A DNA stretch of 64,000 nucleotides from Caenispirillum bisanense (GCA_945877815.1 CAMDWJ010000014.1:32677-96676), one strand, 5' to 3'. Positions 53,361 through 62,220 are shown, numbered from the stretch's first letter. Numbers and translations are program-made. Notes: generated by a model from the letters alone, not told the origin.

Positions 53361-53852
53361 GTGGCCTATAGCGACTCGGTATATTCGGGCGAATTGATCG
53401 TCACCTGGGCGGAGGTGCATCGCGACGCGAAGCTTCTGGTACGCCGTCTGCTGCCGATGGCCAAATGGACGGGCATCGTAGCCATCAGCCGGGGCGGCTT
53501 GGTCCCGGCGGCGATCCTGGCGCGCGAGATGGAAATCCGCGTGGTCGATACGATCTGTATTTCGACCTACGAAGATAAGACGCGCGGCGACGTCAATATG
53601 CTCAAGCTGCCCGAACGGGCCTGCGCCGACGAGGGACGCGGCTGGCTGGTGGTCGATGATCTGGTCGATACCGGTGTCACCATGCGCGCAGCGCGTAACT
53701 TATTGCCCCAGGCGTACGTGGCGACCGTCTATGCCAAGCCGAGCGGCAAGCCGTTCGTCGATACCTACGTCCACGAAGTGGCGCAAAGCACGTGGATTCA
53801 TTTTCCGTGGGATACGGATGTCCAGGTGACCGCGCCACTCGCGCGGGGTTAG
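53361..53852 (+). CDS. gpt: Xanthine-guanine phosphoribosyltransferase
   Basis: Gpt salvages guanine, xanthine and hypoxanthine with PRPP. The 163-residue protein has the PRPP-binding motif Leu-Val-Val-Asp-Asp-Leu-Val-Asp-Thr-Gly and the Ser-Arg-Gly-Gly-Leu-Val-Pro loop. The C-terminal Val-Ala-Gln-Ser-Thr-Trp-Ile-His-Phe-Pro-Trp segment is typical of XGPRT. The start is GTG 53361 with GGGGGAAA upstream. A purine permease gene is convergent on the far side of a hairpin at 53898, so uptake and salvage are neighbours. Confidence 0.92.
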   Translation: MAYSDSVYSGELIVTWAEVHRDAKLLVRRLLPMAKWTGIVAISRGGLVPAAILAREMEIRVVDTICISTYEDKTRGDVNMLKLPERACADEGRGWLVVDDLVDTGVTMRAARNLLPQAYVATVYAKPSGKPFVDTYVHEVAQSTWIHFPWDTDVQVTAPLARG

Positions 53853-53897
53853 CGAACAACCCTCATGCTGAGCCAGTCGAAGCATGAGCGCTAAAGA

Positions 53898-53936
53898 AGA
53901 AACCTCGCCCTTAGACAAGCTCAGGGTGAGGTTTCT
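53898..53936. terminator. Hairpin repeat between gpt and the purine permease
   Basis: Arms 53898-53911 and 53923-53936 pair over 14 bases with one G-T, around an 11-base loop. It lies between convergent stop codons and could terminate both transcripts, though no T run follows. The sequence also resembles scattered repeats of the AGGGTGAGG type. Confidence 0.5.
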
Positions 53937-53950
53937 ATGTCGTTTGGTCG

Positions 53951-55246
53951 TTACCCGAAGGCGTAGTGCAGCACGCCGAGCACCGCGACCAGGATCACGG
54001 CCCAGTTGATCTCGCTCCATTTGCCGGCGAGGATTTTGATCACCGCGTAGGAAATGAAGCCGATGGCGATGCCGTTGGCGATCGAATAGGTCAGCGGCAT
54101 CAAGACGGCGGCCAGAATGGCCGGCGCATATTCGGTCACGTCTTCCCAATCGAGATCGCGCAGATTGCGCGCGAAATAGGCCGCGACGAAGACGAGTGCC
54201 GGTGCCGTTGCGAATGCCGGGATCGACTGGGCGAGCGGCGCCAGAACCAGGCACATCAGGAAAAACACCGCGACCGCGACCGCAGTGAGGCCGGTCCGTC
54301 CGCCTTCGCTGATCCCGGCACCCGATTCGACGTAGCTCGTCGTGTTAGATGTGCCGATCAAGGCACCGATGACGGTCGCCGAGGAATCGGCGACGATCGC
54401 CTTGCCGATGCCGTCAATCTTGCCTTCGGCATCGACCTTGTCGGCGACGTTGGCGACGCTGGTGAGCGTTCCCGCCGTGTCGAAAAAGTCGACGAACATG
54501 AAGGCGAAGACGACGCCGAGTAGAGCCAGCGAAAAGGCGCCGCCGATATCGATCTGTAGGAAGGTGGGGGCCAGCGAGGGGACCGCACCGAAGATACCCG
54601 CGAACGGAGCGAGGCCGGTGACCCAGGCGACGATGCTGACGGCGAGGATCGAAATGACGATCGCGCCCGGCACGGCGAGGCGCGTAAAAATCACCATCGC
54701 GCAGAAACCGAGCCCGGCCAGCAGAACTTTGGGATCGGTCATATCGCCGATCCCGACCAGGGTCGCGGGACTGTCGACGACCAAGCCGGCGTTAACGAGG
54801 CCGATGATGGCGAGAAAGAAGCCGATTCCGGCGCCGATGCCGAGCTTGAGCGATTTCGGGATCGAATTGATGATCCATTCGCGTAAACCCGTAAGACTGA
54901 GGATGAGGACCAGCACACCGCCCAAGAACACGGCACCCAGCGCAATCTGCCAAGTTTGGTTCAGTCCGAGAACGACGGAATAGGTGAAGTAAGCGTTGAG
55001 GCCCATGCCGGGAGCAAGAGCAACGGGCCAATTCGCCCACAGACCCATGATCAGGGTGCCGATGGCGGCGGCGACGATGGTTGCAACGAATACCGCGCCG
55101 AAATCCATACCGGCTTTGGAGAGGATCGTCGGATTGACCACGATGATATAGGCCATGGTGAGAAACGTCGCCAGGCCCGCCAGAATTTCGGTGCGGACCG
55201 TCGTGTGTTTGGCCTCGAGATCGAAGTAACGCTTGATTGCGTCCAT
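53951..55246 (-). CDS. NCS2-type purine permease (AzgA-like)
   Basis: The 431-residue polytopic protein has about 12-14 hydrophobic segments and the AzgA signatures: an N-terminal Glu-Ile-Leu-Ala-Gly-Leu-Ala-Thr-Phe-Leu-Thr-Met, Ala-Leu-Ala-Pro-Gly-Met-Gly-Leu-Asn-Ala-Tyr-Phe and Val-Glu-Ser-Gly-Ala-Gly. It transports adenine, guanine or hypoxanthine with protons. ATG 55246 has GGGGAG upstream; the frame opening at 55312 lacks that. It is convergent with gpt and divergent from the dehydrogenase at 55334. Confidence 0.92.
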   Translation of the reverse strand: MDAIKRYFDLEAKHTTVRTEILAGLATFLTMAYIIVVNPTILSKAGMDFGAVFVATIVAAAIGTLIMGLWANWPVALAPGMGLNAYFTYSVVLGLNQTWQIALGAVFLGGVLVLILSLTGLREWIINSIPKSLKLGIGAGIGFFLAIIGLVNAGLVVDSPATLVGIGDMTDPKVLLAGLGFCAMVIFTRLAVPGAIVISILAVSIVAWVTGLAPFAGIFGAVPSLAPTFLQIDIGGAFSLALLGVVFAFMFVDFFDTAGTLTSVANVADKVDAEGKIDGIGKAIVADSSATVIGALIGTSNTTSYVESGAGISEGGRTGLTAVAVAVFFLMCLVLAPLAQSIPAFATAPALVFVAAYFARNLRDLDWEDVTEYAPAILAAVLMPLTYSIANGIAIGFISYAVIKILAGKWSEINWAVILVAVLGVLHYAFG

Positions 55247-55333
55247 GGTCGAATAGCTCCCCTTTGCAAAACCCGTAAGAGGCTGCATCGTAGGCGAGAT
55301 TCGGTAATTCAATCAATCATCGGTGGCACAAGC

Positions 55334-56302
55334 ATGCGGATCGCAATCCTCGACGATTATCAGAACGCGGCCTTCGCCTCGGCCGATTGGGCGTCATTGA
55401 AAGGGCGCGCGCAGATCGACGTCTTCACGGAGCCCTTGGGTGCCGACGCGGCGGCCAAGCTGGCACCCTATGATGCCGTGGTCGCAATGCGCGAGCGCCA
55501 GCGTTTCCCGCGCGAATTGCTCGTGCAGTTGCCGAATCTCAAGTTCATCGCGCAGACCGGCATGGGAGCCGCGCATATTGATTTCGCCGCGGCAGGCGAG
55601 CGCGGCATCGTGGTGTCGGGTACGCGCGGCGATGGGTCCATGTCGGCCGAGGTCGAATTGGCCTGGGCGCTGATCCTCGCAGGCGCGCGGCATATCGCCT
55701 CGGCCGACCGGGCCGTTCGCGAGGGGCGTTGGCAGGAACATATCGGCATGCGGCTTGCAGGCAAGGTGTTGGGGGTTATCGGGCTCGGCAATATCGGGGC
55801 GCGGGTCGCGCAGATCGGTCAGGCCTTCGGGATGAACGTGCTCGCCTGGAGCCAGAACCTGACCGAAGACCGCTGCCGCGAAGTCGGTGTAGCCTATGCC
55901 GACAAGGCGACATTGCTCGCGCGCGCGGACGTCGTGAGCATCCATTTGAAATTCAGCGACCGCTCGCGGGGGCTATTCGGCGCCGCGGATCTCGCGTGCA
56001 TGAAATCGACGGCAATCCTGGTCAATACATCGCGCGGACCGATCGTCGATCAGGATGCCCTTTTGGCCGCGCTCAATGCGGGGACCATCGGCTGCGCGGC
56101 GCTCGACGTCTATGATATCGAACCCCTGCCGGTCGACCATCCCATCCGCCGTGCGCCGCGCACCGTTCTGACCCCCCATATCGGATTTGTCGCGGACGAT
56201 AATTACGACGTTTTCTACGGCCAGAGCGTGGAGAACATCCTGGCTTTCCTGGACGGCAAGCCGTTGCGGGTCATCAATCCGCAGGGGGCGGCCCGCCCTT
56301 GA
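55334..56302 (+). CDS. D-isomer-specific 2-hydroxyacid dehydrogenase family protein (second)
   Basis: The 322-residue protein has NAD-binding Gly-Val-Ile-Gly-Leu-Gly-Asn-Ile-Gly, Arg in Asn-Thr-Ser-Arg-Gly, Glu in Asp-Ile-Glu-Pro and His in Thr-Pro-His-Ile-Gly. Its N-terminal Ile-Leu-Asp-Asp-Tyr-Gln-Asn is typical of the subfamily near hydroxypyruvate or phosphoglycerate dehydrogenases. It lacks the C-terminal ACT domain of long SerA. ATG 55334 is the first plausible start; the frame from 54956 runs through the divergent gene. It is followed by the second hybrid kinase after 70 bases. Confidence 0.9.
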   Translation: MRIAILDDYQNAAFASADWASLKGRAQIDVFTEPLGADAAAKLAPYDAVVAMRERQRFPRELLVQLPNLKFIAQTGMGAAHIDFAAAGERGIVVSGTRGDGSMSAEVELAWALILAGARHIASADRAVREGRWQEHIGMRLAGKVLGVIGLGNIGARVAQIGQAFGMNVLAWSQNLTEDRCREVGVAYADKATLLARADVVSIHLKFSDRSRGLFGAADLACMKSTAILVNTSRGPIVDQDALLAALNAGTIGCAALDVYDIEPLPVDHPIRRAPRTVLTPHIGFVADDNYDVFYGQSVENILAFLDGKPLRVINPQGAARP

Positions 56303-56371
56303 ATGGGCCGCAGCCCAAGATGATTCGATCCAGTGCGGCCGGTGAGGGTTTGACACCATAGCCCCCGGGCG

Positions 56372-58366
56372 GTGAAATCCGTTTCGATGGGAGAGGCACC
56401 TGCTAACGAAACGTCCGGCATGAACGAGCAAGACATGCGATTGCTCGCAGAGCGGTTCCGCGATTGCGCGGAAATCGGACCCCAATCGTTCTGGGAGTTC
56501 GATCGCAATTTCAGATATGTCTATCTGTCGGAACGTGGCCGGCAGATGTACGGCGTCACAAACGAACAAATCATTGGCGGTACGCGCGACGAAATGGTGC
56601 GCGACCAGATTGTTCCGATCGACCCGGAAGAATGGCGCCGCCACGAAGACGATATTAAGAACCGTCGGCCGTTCCGCAATTTTCACTATATCCGTCGCCG
56701 CTCAGACGGGTCCGACATGCATATACTGACGAGCGGTAAGCCGTTTTTCGATGGCGAAGGTACTTTCTGCGGCTATCGCGGCGTTTCGGTCGATATCACC
56801 GAGCAGGTGACGGCCGAGACAAGGATGCGCGCGGCGATTGAGGCGATCGAGGACGGGTTCGCCTATTTCGACGCGGACGAGCGTTTCGTGATGTGCAATT
56901 CGAAGTATCTCGATTTCTATCCGGAGGCCGGCAAAATTCTTCTGCCCGGAACCACCTTCGAGGACATCGTGCGCAACGGCGTCACGCGCGGGTTCGTGGT
57001 CAATACGACGCCGGGAATTGAGGAATATGTCGCCGCGCGCATGCGCAGATTCCGAGCCGGCGACGCGACGTTCGACGGGCAGATCGCCGACGGCCGCTGG
57101 CTGCGGGTCCAAGATCGCCGCACGCCGGATGGCGGGACCGCAAGTTTTCGCGTCGATATCACCGATCTCAAGCGCCGCGAGGCGACGTTGATGCGCGAAC
57201 GCGAGCAATCCGACGCAGCCAACCGCGCCAAGACCGAATTTCTGTCGTCGGTCAGTCACGAATTGCGCACGCCGATGAATGCGATCCTTGGCTTCGGCCA
57301 GTTGCTCGAACAAAAGGGCGCTCAACTCAGCCCCGAGAAAATCAGCGGGTTCGCGCGCCATATCGTGCGCAGCGGCCAACATCTTCTCGATCTTATCGGC
57401 GATGTTCTCGAATTGTCGAAGATCGAGTCCTGCCATGCGACCATGAAGATTGAGAATGTCGCGGCCGCCTCTCTGATCGGCGATTGCGTTGAAATGATCG
57501 AGGGGCGGGCGTCCGAGGTCGGTGTGACCCTGATAGACCGGTCCGATCGCGCACTGCCCCCGCTCATCACCGATAGCGGCCGCTTCCGTCAAATCGTGCT
57601 CAATCTGCTGTCCAACGCGGTTAAGTACAATCGGCCGGGCGGATCGGTCACGATCGCGACACACGCATTGGACGACGGCAAGGTCCGCGTCAGCGTCACC
57701 GATACGGGCGAGGGCATTCCGACCGATCGGCAAGGACAAATTTTCGAGCCCTTCAACCGACTGGGCCGCGAGGCGGGCAAGATCGAGGGAACCGGTATCG
57801 GTCTCTATCTCACGCAACGTCTTGTCGAATGGCTCGGCGCCACGATCGGCTTCAGCAGCGAGCCCGGGACGGGCAGCACATTCTGGGTCGATTTTCCCGC
57901 CGGCCAGTCCGCGCACGAGGTCGCGAAGCCGGTGCCGGCGCCTGCCGCGACGCAGGTTCCCGTCGCCGATGGACAAGTCACCGTCCTATATATCGAGGAC
58001 AACCCGCTGCATCGTCTGCTGATGGAGGAGATATTCGCCAATATAGGTACGATGACTCTTCAGACTGCCGACAGCGCGGAGCGCGGATTGGCCCTGATCG
58101 AAGAGTGCGGCCCCTCACTCATCCTGATGGATATCGATCTGCCCGGCATGAGCGGGTTCGAGGCTCTCAAGCGGCTGAAGGCGCGGCCGGCCACAGCGTC
58201 GATCCCGGTTATCGCGCTCACGGCTGGCGCCGCAGATCACGATGTTGATCGCGGTTTGGCAGCTGGCTTCGGCGACTATCTGACCAAGCCGGTCGAGATC
58301 GGACGGCTTATCGCCGCAATCGAACGACTGCTCGGCGTTGTTGCGGCTGTTCAGGCGGGAAAATAG
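56372..58366 (+). CDS. Two-PAS hybrid sensor histidine kinase
   Basis: The protein has up to 664 residues, with starts at GTG 56372, ATG 56387 or ATG 56420 all possible. A first PAS/PAC is at about 30-145 and a second PAS-like segment at 155-265. HisKA follows with His296 in Val-Ser-His-Glu-Leu-Arg-Thr-Pro, then HATPase with Asn-Leu-Leu-Ser-Asn-Ala and Gly-Thr-Gly-Ile-Gly-Leu, and a receiver with phospho-Asp587 in Leu-Met-Asp-Ile-Asp-Leu-Pro-Gly. The kinase core and receiver closely resemble those of the 18.6 kb kinase. No dedicated output regulator is adjacent. It overlaps the convergent hydrolase gene by 16 bases. Confidence 0.9.
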   Translation: MKSVSMGEAPANETSGMNEQDMRLLAERFRDCAEIGPQSFWEFDRNFRYVYLSERGRQMYGVTNEQIIGGTRDEMVRDQIVPIDPEEWRRHEDDIKNRRPFRNFHYIRRRSDGSDMHILTSGKPFFDGEGTFCGYRGVSVDITEQVTAETRMRAAIEAIEDGFAYFDADERFVMCNSKYLDFYPEAGKILLPGTTFEDIVRNGVTRGFVVNTTPGIEEYVAARMRRFRAGDATFDGQIADGRWLRVQDRRTPDGGTASFRVDITDLKRREATLMREREQSDAANRAKTEFLSSVSHELRTPMNAILGFGQLLEQKGAQLSPEKISGFARHIVRSGQHLLDLIGDVLELSKIESCHATMKIENVAAASLIGDCVEMIEGRASEVGVTLIDRSDRALPPLITDSGRFRQIVLNLLSNAVKYNRPGGSVTIATHALDDGKVRVSVTDTGEGIPTDRQGQIFEPFNRLGREAGKIEGTGIGLYLTQRLVEWLGATIGFSSEPGTGSTFWVDFPAGQSAHEVAKPVPAPAATQVPVADGQVTVLYIEDNPLHRLLMEEIFANIGTMTLQTADSAERGLALIEECGPSLILMDIDLPGMSGFEALKRLKARPATASIPVIALTAGAADHDVDRGLAAGFGDYLTKPVEIGRLIAAIERLLGVVAAVQAGK

Positions 58367-59220
58367 CGCGCGAGCCAATCCTGCACGATATGCACGACGC
58401 GGGTCTCGCCCTCGCCGAACATGAAATGATCGACACCGGCAAGCAGGAAGAGTTCGGCATTTTTGCCGGCCTTGCGGAACAATTCGGCCGAGCCCTCGGC
58501 CGGGACGACGAGATCCTCGGCGGCGTGGATCAACATCAGCGGTCGCGGCGCCACCTTCGCGACGTCGTTTTGGGGATCGAAGGCGCGGAACGCCGCCGCC
58601 GTCTCGACCGAAAAATCAAAGGAGGACGGTCCGTCGATATTGGCACGCAGATGTTCGGGGATTGGCACGATGTCGTAGCGGTGCGCGTGCGGCCAGCTGC
58701 CGGTCGCGGCGAATTGTTTTTGCCCGTCCTCGATCATCTTCGTGTATTTGGCCCATTTCTCCGGTGTGTTGTGGAGAGAACGGAACATGTTCTCGCCGAT
58801 GCCCCAGCCGCCTTGCGCGATCACCGCCTTAATGCGCGGATCGGCGGCGGCGGCGCAGATCGCAACCGAGGCGCCGTAGCTGGTGCCGACATAGGCGATC
58901 CGTTCCGAATCGACGTCGGCGCGCGTCAGCATGTAGTCGACGGCATTCTTCGCATCGGCGATCTGGATGTCTGGACGCACGAGCCCCTTGGCCCCTTCGG
59001 ATTCGCCGCAGCCGCGAAAATCGAAGCGCATGCAGACATAACCCCAGTCGGCCAATTGCTTGGACGACCAGCGTTGCTGGGGGCCGTTCTTGTGCCCACC
59101 GAAGCCGTGCATGATGACGACGCTCGGCCGCCGCTCGCCCGGTTTCAAACCGTCAGGGCCGGTGACGATACCGGCGATTTTGAGACCATCGGAGACAAAC
59201 GAAATCGTTTCTTGAAACAT
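58351..59220 (-). CDS. Alpha/beta hydrolase of the acyl-peptidase/dienelactone type
   Basis: The 289-residue protein has His-Gly-Phe-Gly-Gly-His-Lys-Asn as the oxyanion loop, the elbow Gly-Thr-Ser-Tyr-Gly-Ala-Ser with the nucleophilic Ser, Asp in Ala-Ala-Glu-Asp-Leu-Val, and His in Gly-Val-Asp-His-Phe. The substrate is unknown. It is transcribed ahead of nothing and behind the FMN oxidase at 59249 (28-base gap, same strand), so they may be an operon: an ester cleaved then a 2-hydroxy acid oxidised is a possible logic. Confidence 0.87.
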   Translation of the reverse strand: MFQETISFVSDGLKIAGIVTGPDGLKPGERRPSVVIMHGFGGHKNGPQQRWSSKQLADWGYVCMRFDFRGCGESEGAKGLVRPDIQIADAKNAVDYMLTRADVDSERIAYVGTSYGASVAICAAAADPRIKAVIAQGGWGIGENMFRSLHNTPEKWAKYTKMIEDGQKQFAATGSWPHAHRYDIVPIPEHLRANIDGPSSFDFSVETAAAFRAFDPQNDVAKVAPRPLMLIHAAEDLVVPAEGSAELFRKAGKNAELFLLAGVDHFMFGEGETRVVHIVQDWLARYFPA

Positions 59221-59248
59221 GGCGTTGTTTTTCCTCTGGACGATGCGC

Positions 59249-60337
59249 CTATTTGATCGGGGCGCCGGTTAGGTGGGGAAAAGCGCTCATCTCGTGTGCA
59301 GGGGCGACCGGGATCGTGCGAGTCACATAACTCGGATTGAGTTGATCGAGTTGGGTGACGCCGAGCAGGCCCATCGAGATATGGATCTCGCGCTCGAGAA
59401 TTTCGAGGCAGCGTACGACACCGTCCGCGCCATGCGCGCCGAGGGCCCAAGCTTGCAGGCGGCCGATGCTTACGGCGTCGGCGCCCAGCGCGATCGCCTT
59501 GAGAACGTCGGTGCCGCGGGTGATGCCTCCGTCGATGACGATGCGTGCCTTGCCGCGCACCGCCTTCACGATTTCGGGGAGCGTGTCGATATTGCCGAGC
59601 GCGTGGTCCATCTGCCGCCCGCCGTGGTTCGAGATATAGACGACATCGACCTTGTGATCGACGGCCATGACGGCATCTTCGCCGGTCATGATCCCCTTGA
59701 GCATGAAAGGGATGCCGCCGAGCTCGTCCTGGATCAGCTTGACATGGTCCCAGGTGACGCGCGCCTGCCAATAGCGTCCGGCAACCTCGCGATGGGCGAG
59801 CTGATAGGCATTGAGCCTTTCGCGGTTGCCGTAATAGGCGGAATCGACGGTGAGTGCCACCGAGCCGTAACCGGATGCCTTGATCCGGCCGAGCAGGGTG
59901 CGAAGCCATTGATTGTCGCCGCGCACATAGATTTGAAAGCATTTGTGATGCGGTGAGTTGGCGACAGTCACCTCCAACTCCGGCGCGGTGGTGCTCGAGA
60001 CGAAATTGATCGTGCCGAAGCGCTGGGCGGCATCGTCGGGGGCCAGCGCAGCGGCTGGCGTCATGCGTTGGATCGCACCCATAGGAGCGAGCATCACCGG
60101 AATGCGGAGTTTCGCGCCCAGGAACGTGGTCGAGGTATCGACCTCGCCGACGTCGCGCAGCACGCGCGGGCGAAAGGCAAGGCAATCGAGCGATTGGCGA
60201 TTGCGGCGCAACGTCGTCTCGGTCTCGGCGCCGCCGCAAATGTAATCCCAGACGTCTTGCGGCAGGTTGTCGTGCGCAGCGTCGATAAGATCGCCATTGG
60301 TATGGTAGACGCTGCTTAGATCCAGCGTGCCGTCCAT
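59249..60337 (-). CDS. FMN-dependent 2-hydroxyacid oxidase/dehydrogenase (second)
   Basis: The 362-residue protein shares with the 52135 protein the FMN-barrel layout and the Ser-Asn-His-Gly-Gly-Arg-Gln active-site segment. It adds Arg-Lys-Ala-Arg-like basic loops and Phe-Met-Leu-Lys-Gly-Ile-Met. Its N-terminus is closer to the lactate oxidase/mandelate dehydrogenase side. ATG 60337 follows GGGAGG; the open frame to 60460 is not coding. The gene is divergent from the hydrolase gene at 60444. Confidence 0.88.
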   Translation of the reverse strand: MDGTLDLSSVYHTNGDLIDAAHDNLPQDVWDYICGGAETETTLRRNRQSLDCLAFRPRVLRDVGEVDTSTTFLGAKLRIPVMLAPMGAIQRMTPAAALAPDDAAQRFGTINFVSSTTAPELEVTVANSPHHKCFQIYVRGDNQWLRTLLGRIKASGYGSVALTVDSAYYGNRERLNAYQLAHREVAGRYWQARVTWDHVKLIQDELGGIPFMLKGIMTGEDAVMAVDHKVDVVYISNHGGRQMDHALGNIDTLPEIVKAVRGKARIVIDGGITRGTDVLKAIALGADAVSIGRLQAWALGAHGADGVVRCLEILEREIHISMGLLGVTQLDQLNPSYVTRTIPVAPAHEMSAFPHLTGAPIK

Positions 60338-60443
60338 CTCTTCCTCCCAGCCTTGACCTCGCGGCGCCATCTGGCGAACTTGGCGGGCGCCGCCCTTGTT
60401 CGCGCAGAATGAACGGGCCGGCGACGTCGCGCAAGGTGAGGAA

Positions 60444-61289
60444 ATGATCGCAATCAACACGATTTATGTCGGCGCGCGGCCGCGCATCGCCGTCGATGTC
60501 GCCGGCTCCGGGCCGCTGGTGATGTTTTTGCACGGTAACGGGTTCAGCCGTCTCGATTGGCACGACCAGATCGATGACTTTGCGCCCTCCTTCACCGCTG
60601 CGGCGTGGGACGCGCGCGGTCATAGCGCCAGCGACGACTACGACGGTCCCTTTCGTTTCGCCGATGTCTGCGACGATTTGGTGCGCGTGCTCGACCGGCT
60701 CGACTCGGAACGCACGCACCTCGTCGGCCATTCCATGGGTGGGCGCGTCGTCCTCGAATTTCAGAATCGGTTTCCCGATCGGGTAAAGAGTGTGGTGTTC
60801 GCTGGAACCAGCGCCAAGCGCGAACCGCCTTTGTCGGACGAAGATCTTGGCGTTCGGCGCGCGCGCCGGGTCACACCTTTGCGCGACGGGATCGATCTGC
60901 GCGCCTTGGCCGAGGACAACACGCGGCGCTACCTCGCCAAGGTCGCCTCGCCCGAGATATTCGAGCGGGTGGCAGCCCGCCTCGCGTCGGTGCGGCGTGA
61001 CTCCTACGCCAAAACGCTGGAGACGGTCGTCTCCTACTCGGATTTTCCCGAATATTCGACGGTGCACGCACCTTGCCTCGTGCTGACCGGCGCGGAAGAT
61101 CCCCAGGCGACGCCAGATTATGCGCGCGAGGTCGCGGCGCAGATCGCGGGTGCCAGCCTGGTTCTCATTCCCAACGCCGGCCACATGGTGAATATGGAAC
61201 AGTCTGTGGCGTTCAGCGCGGCCGTGATGGCGTTTATCAACGATTGTGAGCGTTTAGGGTCGGCGGTTGCGACAACGGTGGGTCAATAG
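60444..61289 (+). CDS. Alpha/beta hydrolase (third)
   Basis: The 281-residue protein has His-Gly-Asn-Gly-Phe-Ser (oxyanion), elbow Gly-His-Ser-Met-Gly-Gly (Ser nucleophile), Asp in Gly-Ala-Glu-Asp-Pro and His in Ala-Gly-His-Met. It resembles the proline iminopeptidase/3-oxoadipate enol-lactonase type. GTGAGG precedes ATG 60444. The frame open from 60396 is not preferred. It could work with the divergent FMN oxidase at 59249. Confidence 0.87.
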   Translation: MIAINTIYVGARPRIAVDVAGSGPLVMFLHGNGFSRLDWHDQIDDFAPSFTAAAWDARGHSASDDYDGPFRFADVCDDLVRVLDRLDSERTHLVGHSMGGRVVLEFQNRFPDRVKSVVFAGTSAKREPPLSDEDLGVRRARRVTPLRDGIDLRALAEDNTRRYLAKVASPEIFERVAARLASVRRDSYAKTLETVVSYSDFPEYSTVHAPCLVLTGAEDPQATPDYAREVAAQIAGASLVLIPNAGHMVNMEQSVAFSAAVMAFINDCERLGSAVATTVGQ

Positions 61290-61301
61290 CCCCGATCTAG
61301 A

Positions 61302-61330
61302 CACGCACGCTCACATCATACACGCACGCA
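61302..61330. repeat. Short direct repeat ahead of the exported small gene
   Basis: The decamer ACACGCACGC occurs at 61302-61311 and again at 61321-61330, 19 bases apart, about 150 bases before the next coding start. It may be a binding site pair or chance. Confidence 0.3.
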
Positions 61331-61483
61331 CCGTTGCCGACTGTCTTTTTGTGAGAGGTCTGTTGCAGGACAACATCTGCGATGGATTGCCGCATTCGGT
61401 ACGGGACGATCACTCGCACGCAGGAACTGCGCAGCTGTGGCTTTAGCGCGCAACCTCCACGAAACGACAGAAGGAACACATCT

Positions 61484-61828
61484 ATCTCCAAAATCACAAC
61501 GCGCCTCCTCGCAGTCTCCGCTCTCACCTTGAGCGCGAGTTTCCTCGTTCTGCCGCAAGCCATGGCAGGTTCGGACGCTCCCGCTCATATCCTCATGGCT
61601 CGGGCCGCCCCGACGCAACGTACCCCCCTCGACGCGCCTGGCGAACGGACTGGCAATGCCGGCAACCAACCCGCAACCCAGGTTTATGATCCGTGCGCGC
61701 GCACCAATCCGGTCGTCGCCGGCAATATCGTCTGTCCGGCCGAGAAGGCGCGCGATGATCAGGCCAAAATGCCTGACACCGGCAAAGCGGCGGCTGAAAC
61801 ACCCTCGGACAGAAGCAACCGTAAATAA
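61484..61828 (+). CDS. Small exported protein with a Cys pair; start non-canonical or misplaced
   Basis: The frame encodes a signal peptide (Leu-Leu-Ala-Val-Ser-Ala-Leu-Thr-Leu, cleavage near Gln-Ala-Met-Ala) and a short mature domain with Asp-Pro-Cys-Ala-Arg-Thr-Asn-Pro and a second Cys 13 residues on. The only ATG in frame is at 61382, far upstream; an AAGGA lies 8 bases before the ATC at 61484, the likely start. The mature part is about 85 residues. No family was recognised. The motif recurs in the next gene, which is 174 bases downstream. Confidence 0.6.
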   Translation: MSKITTRLLAVSALTLSASFLVLPQAMAGSDAPAHILMARAAPTQRTPLDAPGERTGNAGNQPATQVYDPCARTNPVVAGNIVCPAEKARDDQAKMPDTGKAAAETPSDRSNRK

Positions 61829-61887
61829 AACGAAACGGTCCGTATCTAGGAACGGATAGGCGAAAGCGAGGCCACGGGTCCCGCTTG

Positions 61888-61910
61888 GGACGCGAGTCGT
61901 CGTCGCGTCC
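61888..61910. terminator. Possible hairpin after the exported gene
   Basis: GGACGCGA and TCGCGTCC pair over 8 bases with a 7-base loop, 60 bases after the stop. No T run follows, so termination is uncertain. Confidence 0.3.
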
Positions 61911-62002
61911 GCCGCGCGCACGGTCAAATCCGGCATCCTCTTGCCTTGCAATTGTGGAGCGATCTGCCGACCTATTAGCCTGGCCCTCGAGGAGTCGCCT
62001 TC

Positions 62003-62194
62003 ATGTACAGGCTGATGTTGACGATATGTATGATTGTCGTGGCAGGGACAGGCTTGCCGTCACTTCCCTCGTCGGCACACGCCGAAGGGATTTCTCAAAA
62101 GGAAGATACGACTAAGAGCGGAGTGCCGGATCGTTGTGCGCGTATCGTCAATCCGGCTGAGCGACGCAAATGTATCCAGGGTTCCGGCGGTTGA
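62003..62194 (+). CDS. Small exported protein with a Cys pair
   Basis: The 63-residue precursor has a signal peptide (Met-Leu-Thr-Ile-Cys-Met-Ile-Val-Val-Ala-Gly to Ala-His-Ala) leaving a mature peptide of about 35 residues. That peptide carries Asp-Arg-Cys-Ala-Arg-Ile-Val-Asn-Pro and a second Cys 12 residues on, close to the motif in the preceding gene. GAGGAG precedes the ATG. The paired cysteines could form a disulfide in the periplasm. Function unknown. It converges on the DUF5672-like gene. Confidence 0.75.
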   Translation: MYRLMLTICMIVVAGTGLPSLPSSAHAEGISQKEDTTKSGVPDRCARIVNPAERRKCIQGSGG

Positions 62195-62220
62195 GCTGTT
62201 GGTCGTAGGATTGCCGCAAT

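Noticed and set aside
59145..61184. 679-codon open frame on the minus strand
   Set aside because: It runs out of frame across the FMN oxidase gene and antisense to the hydrolase gene. It has Arg/Gly/Ala-biased composition and no domain, while both overlapped genes carry clear motifs.
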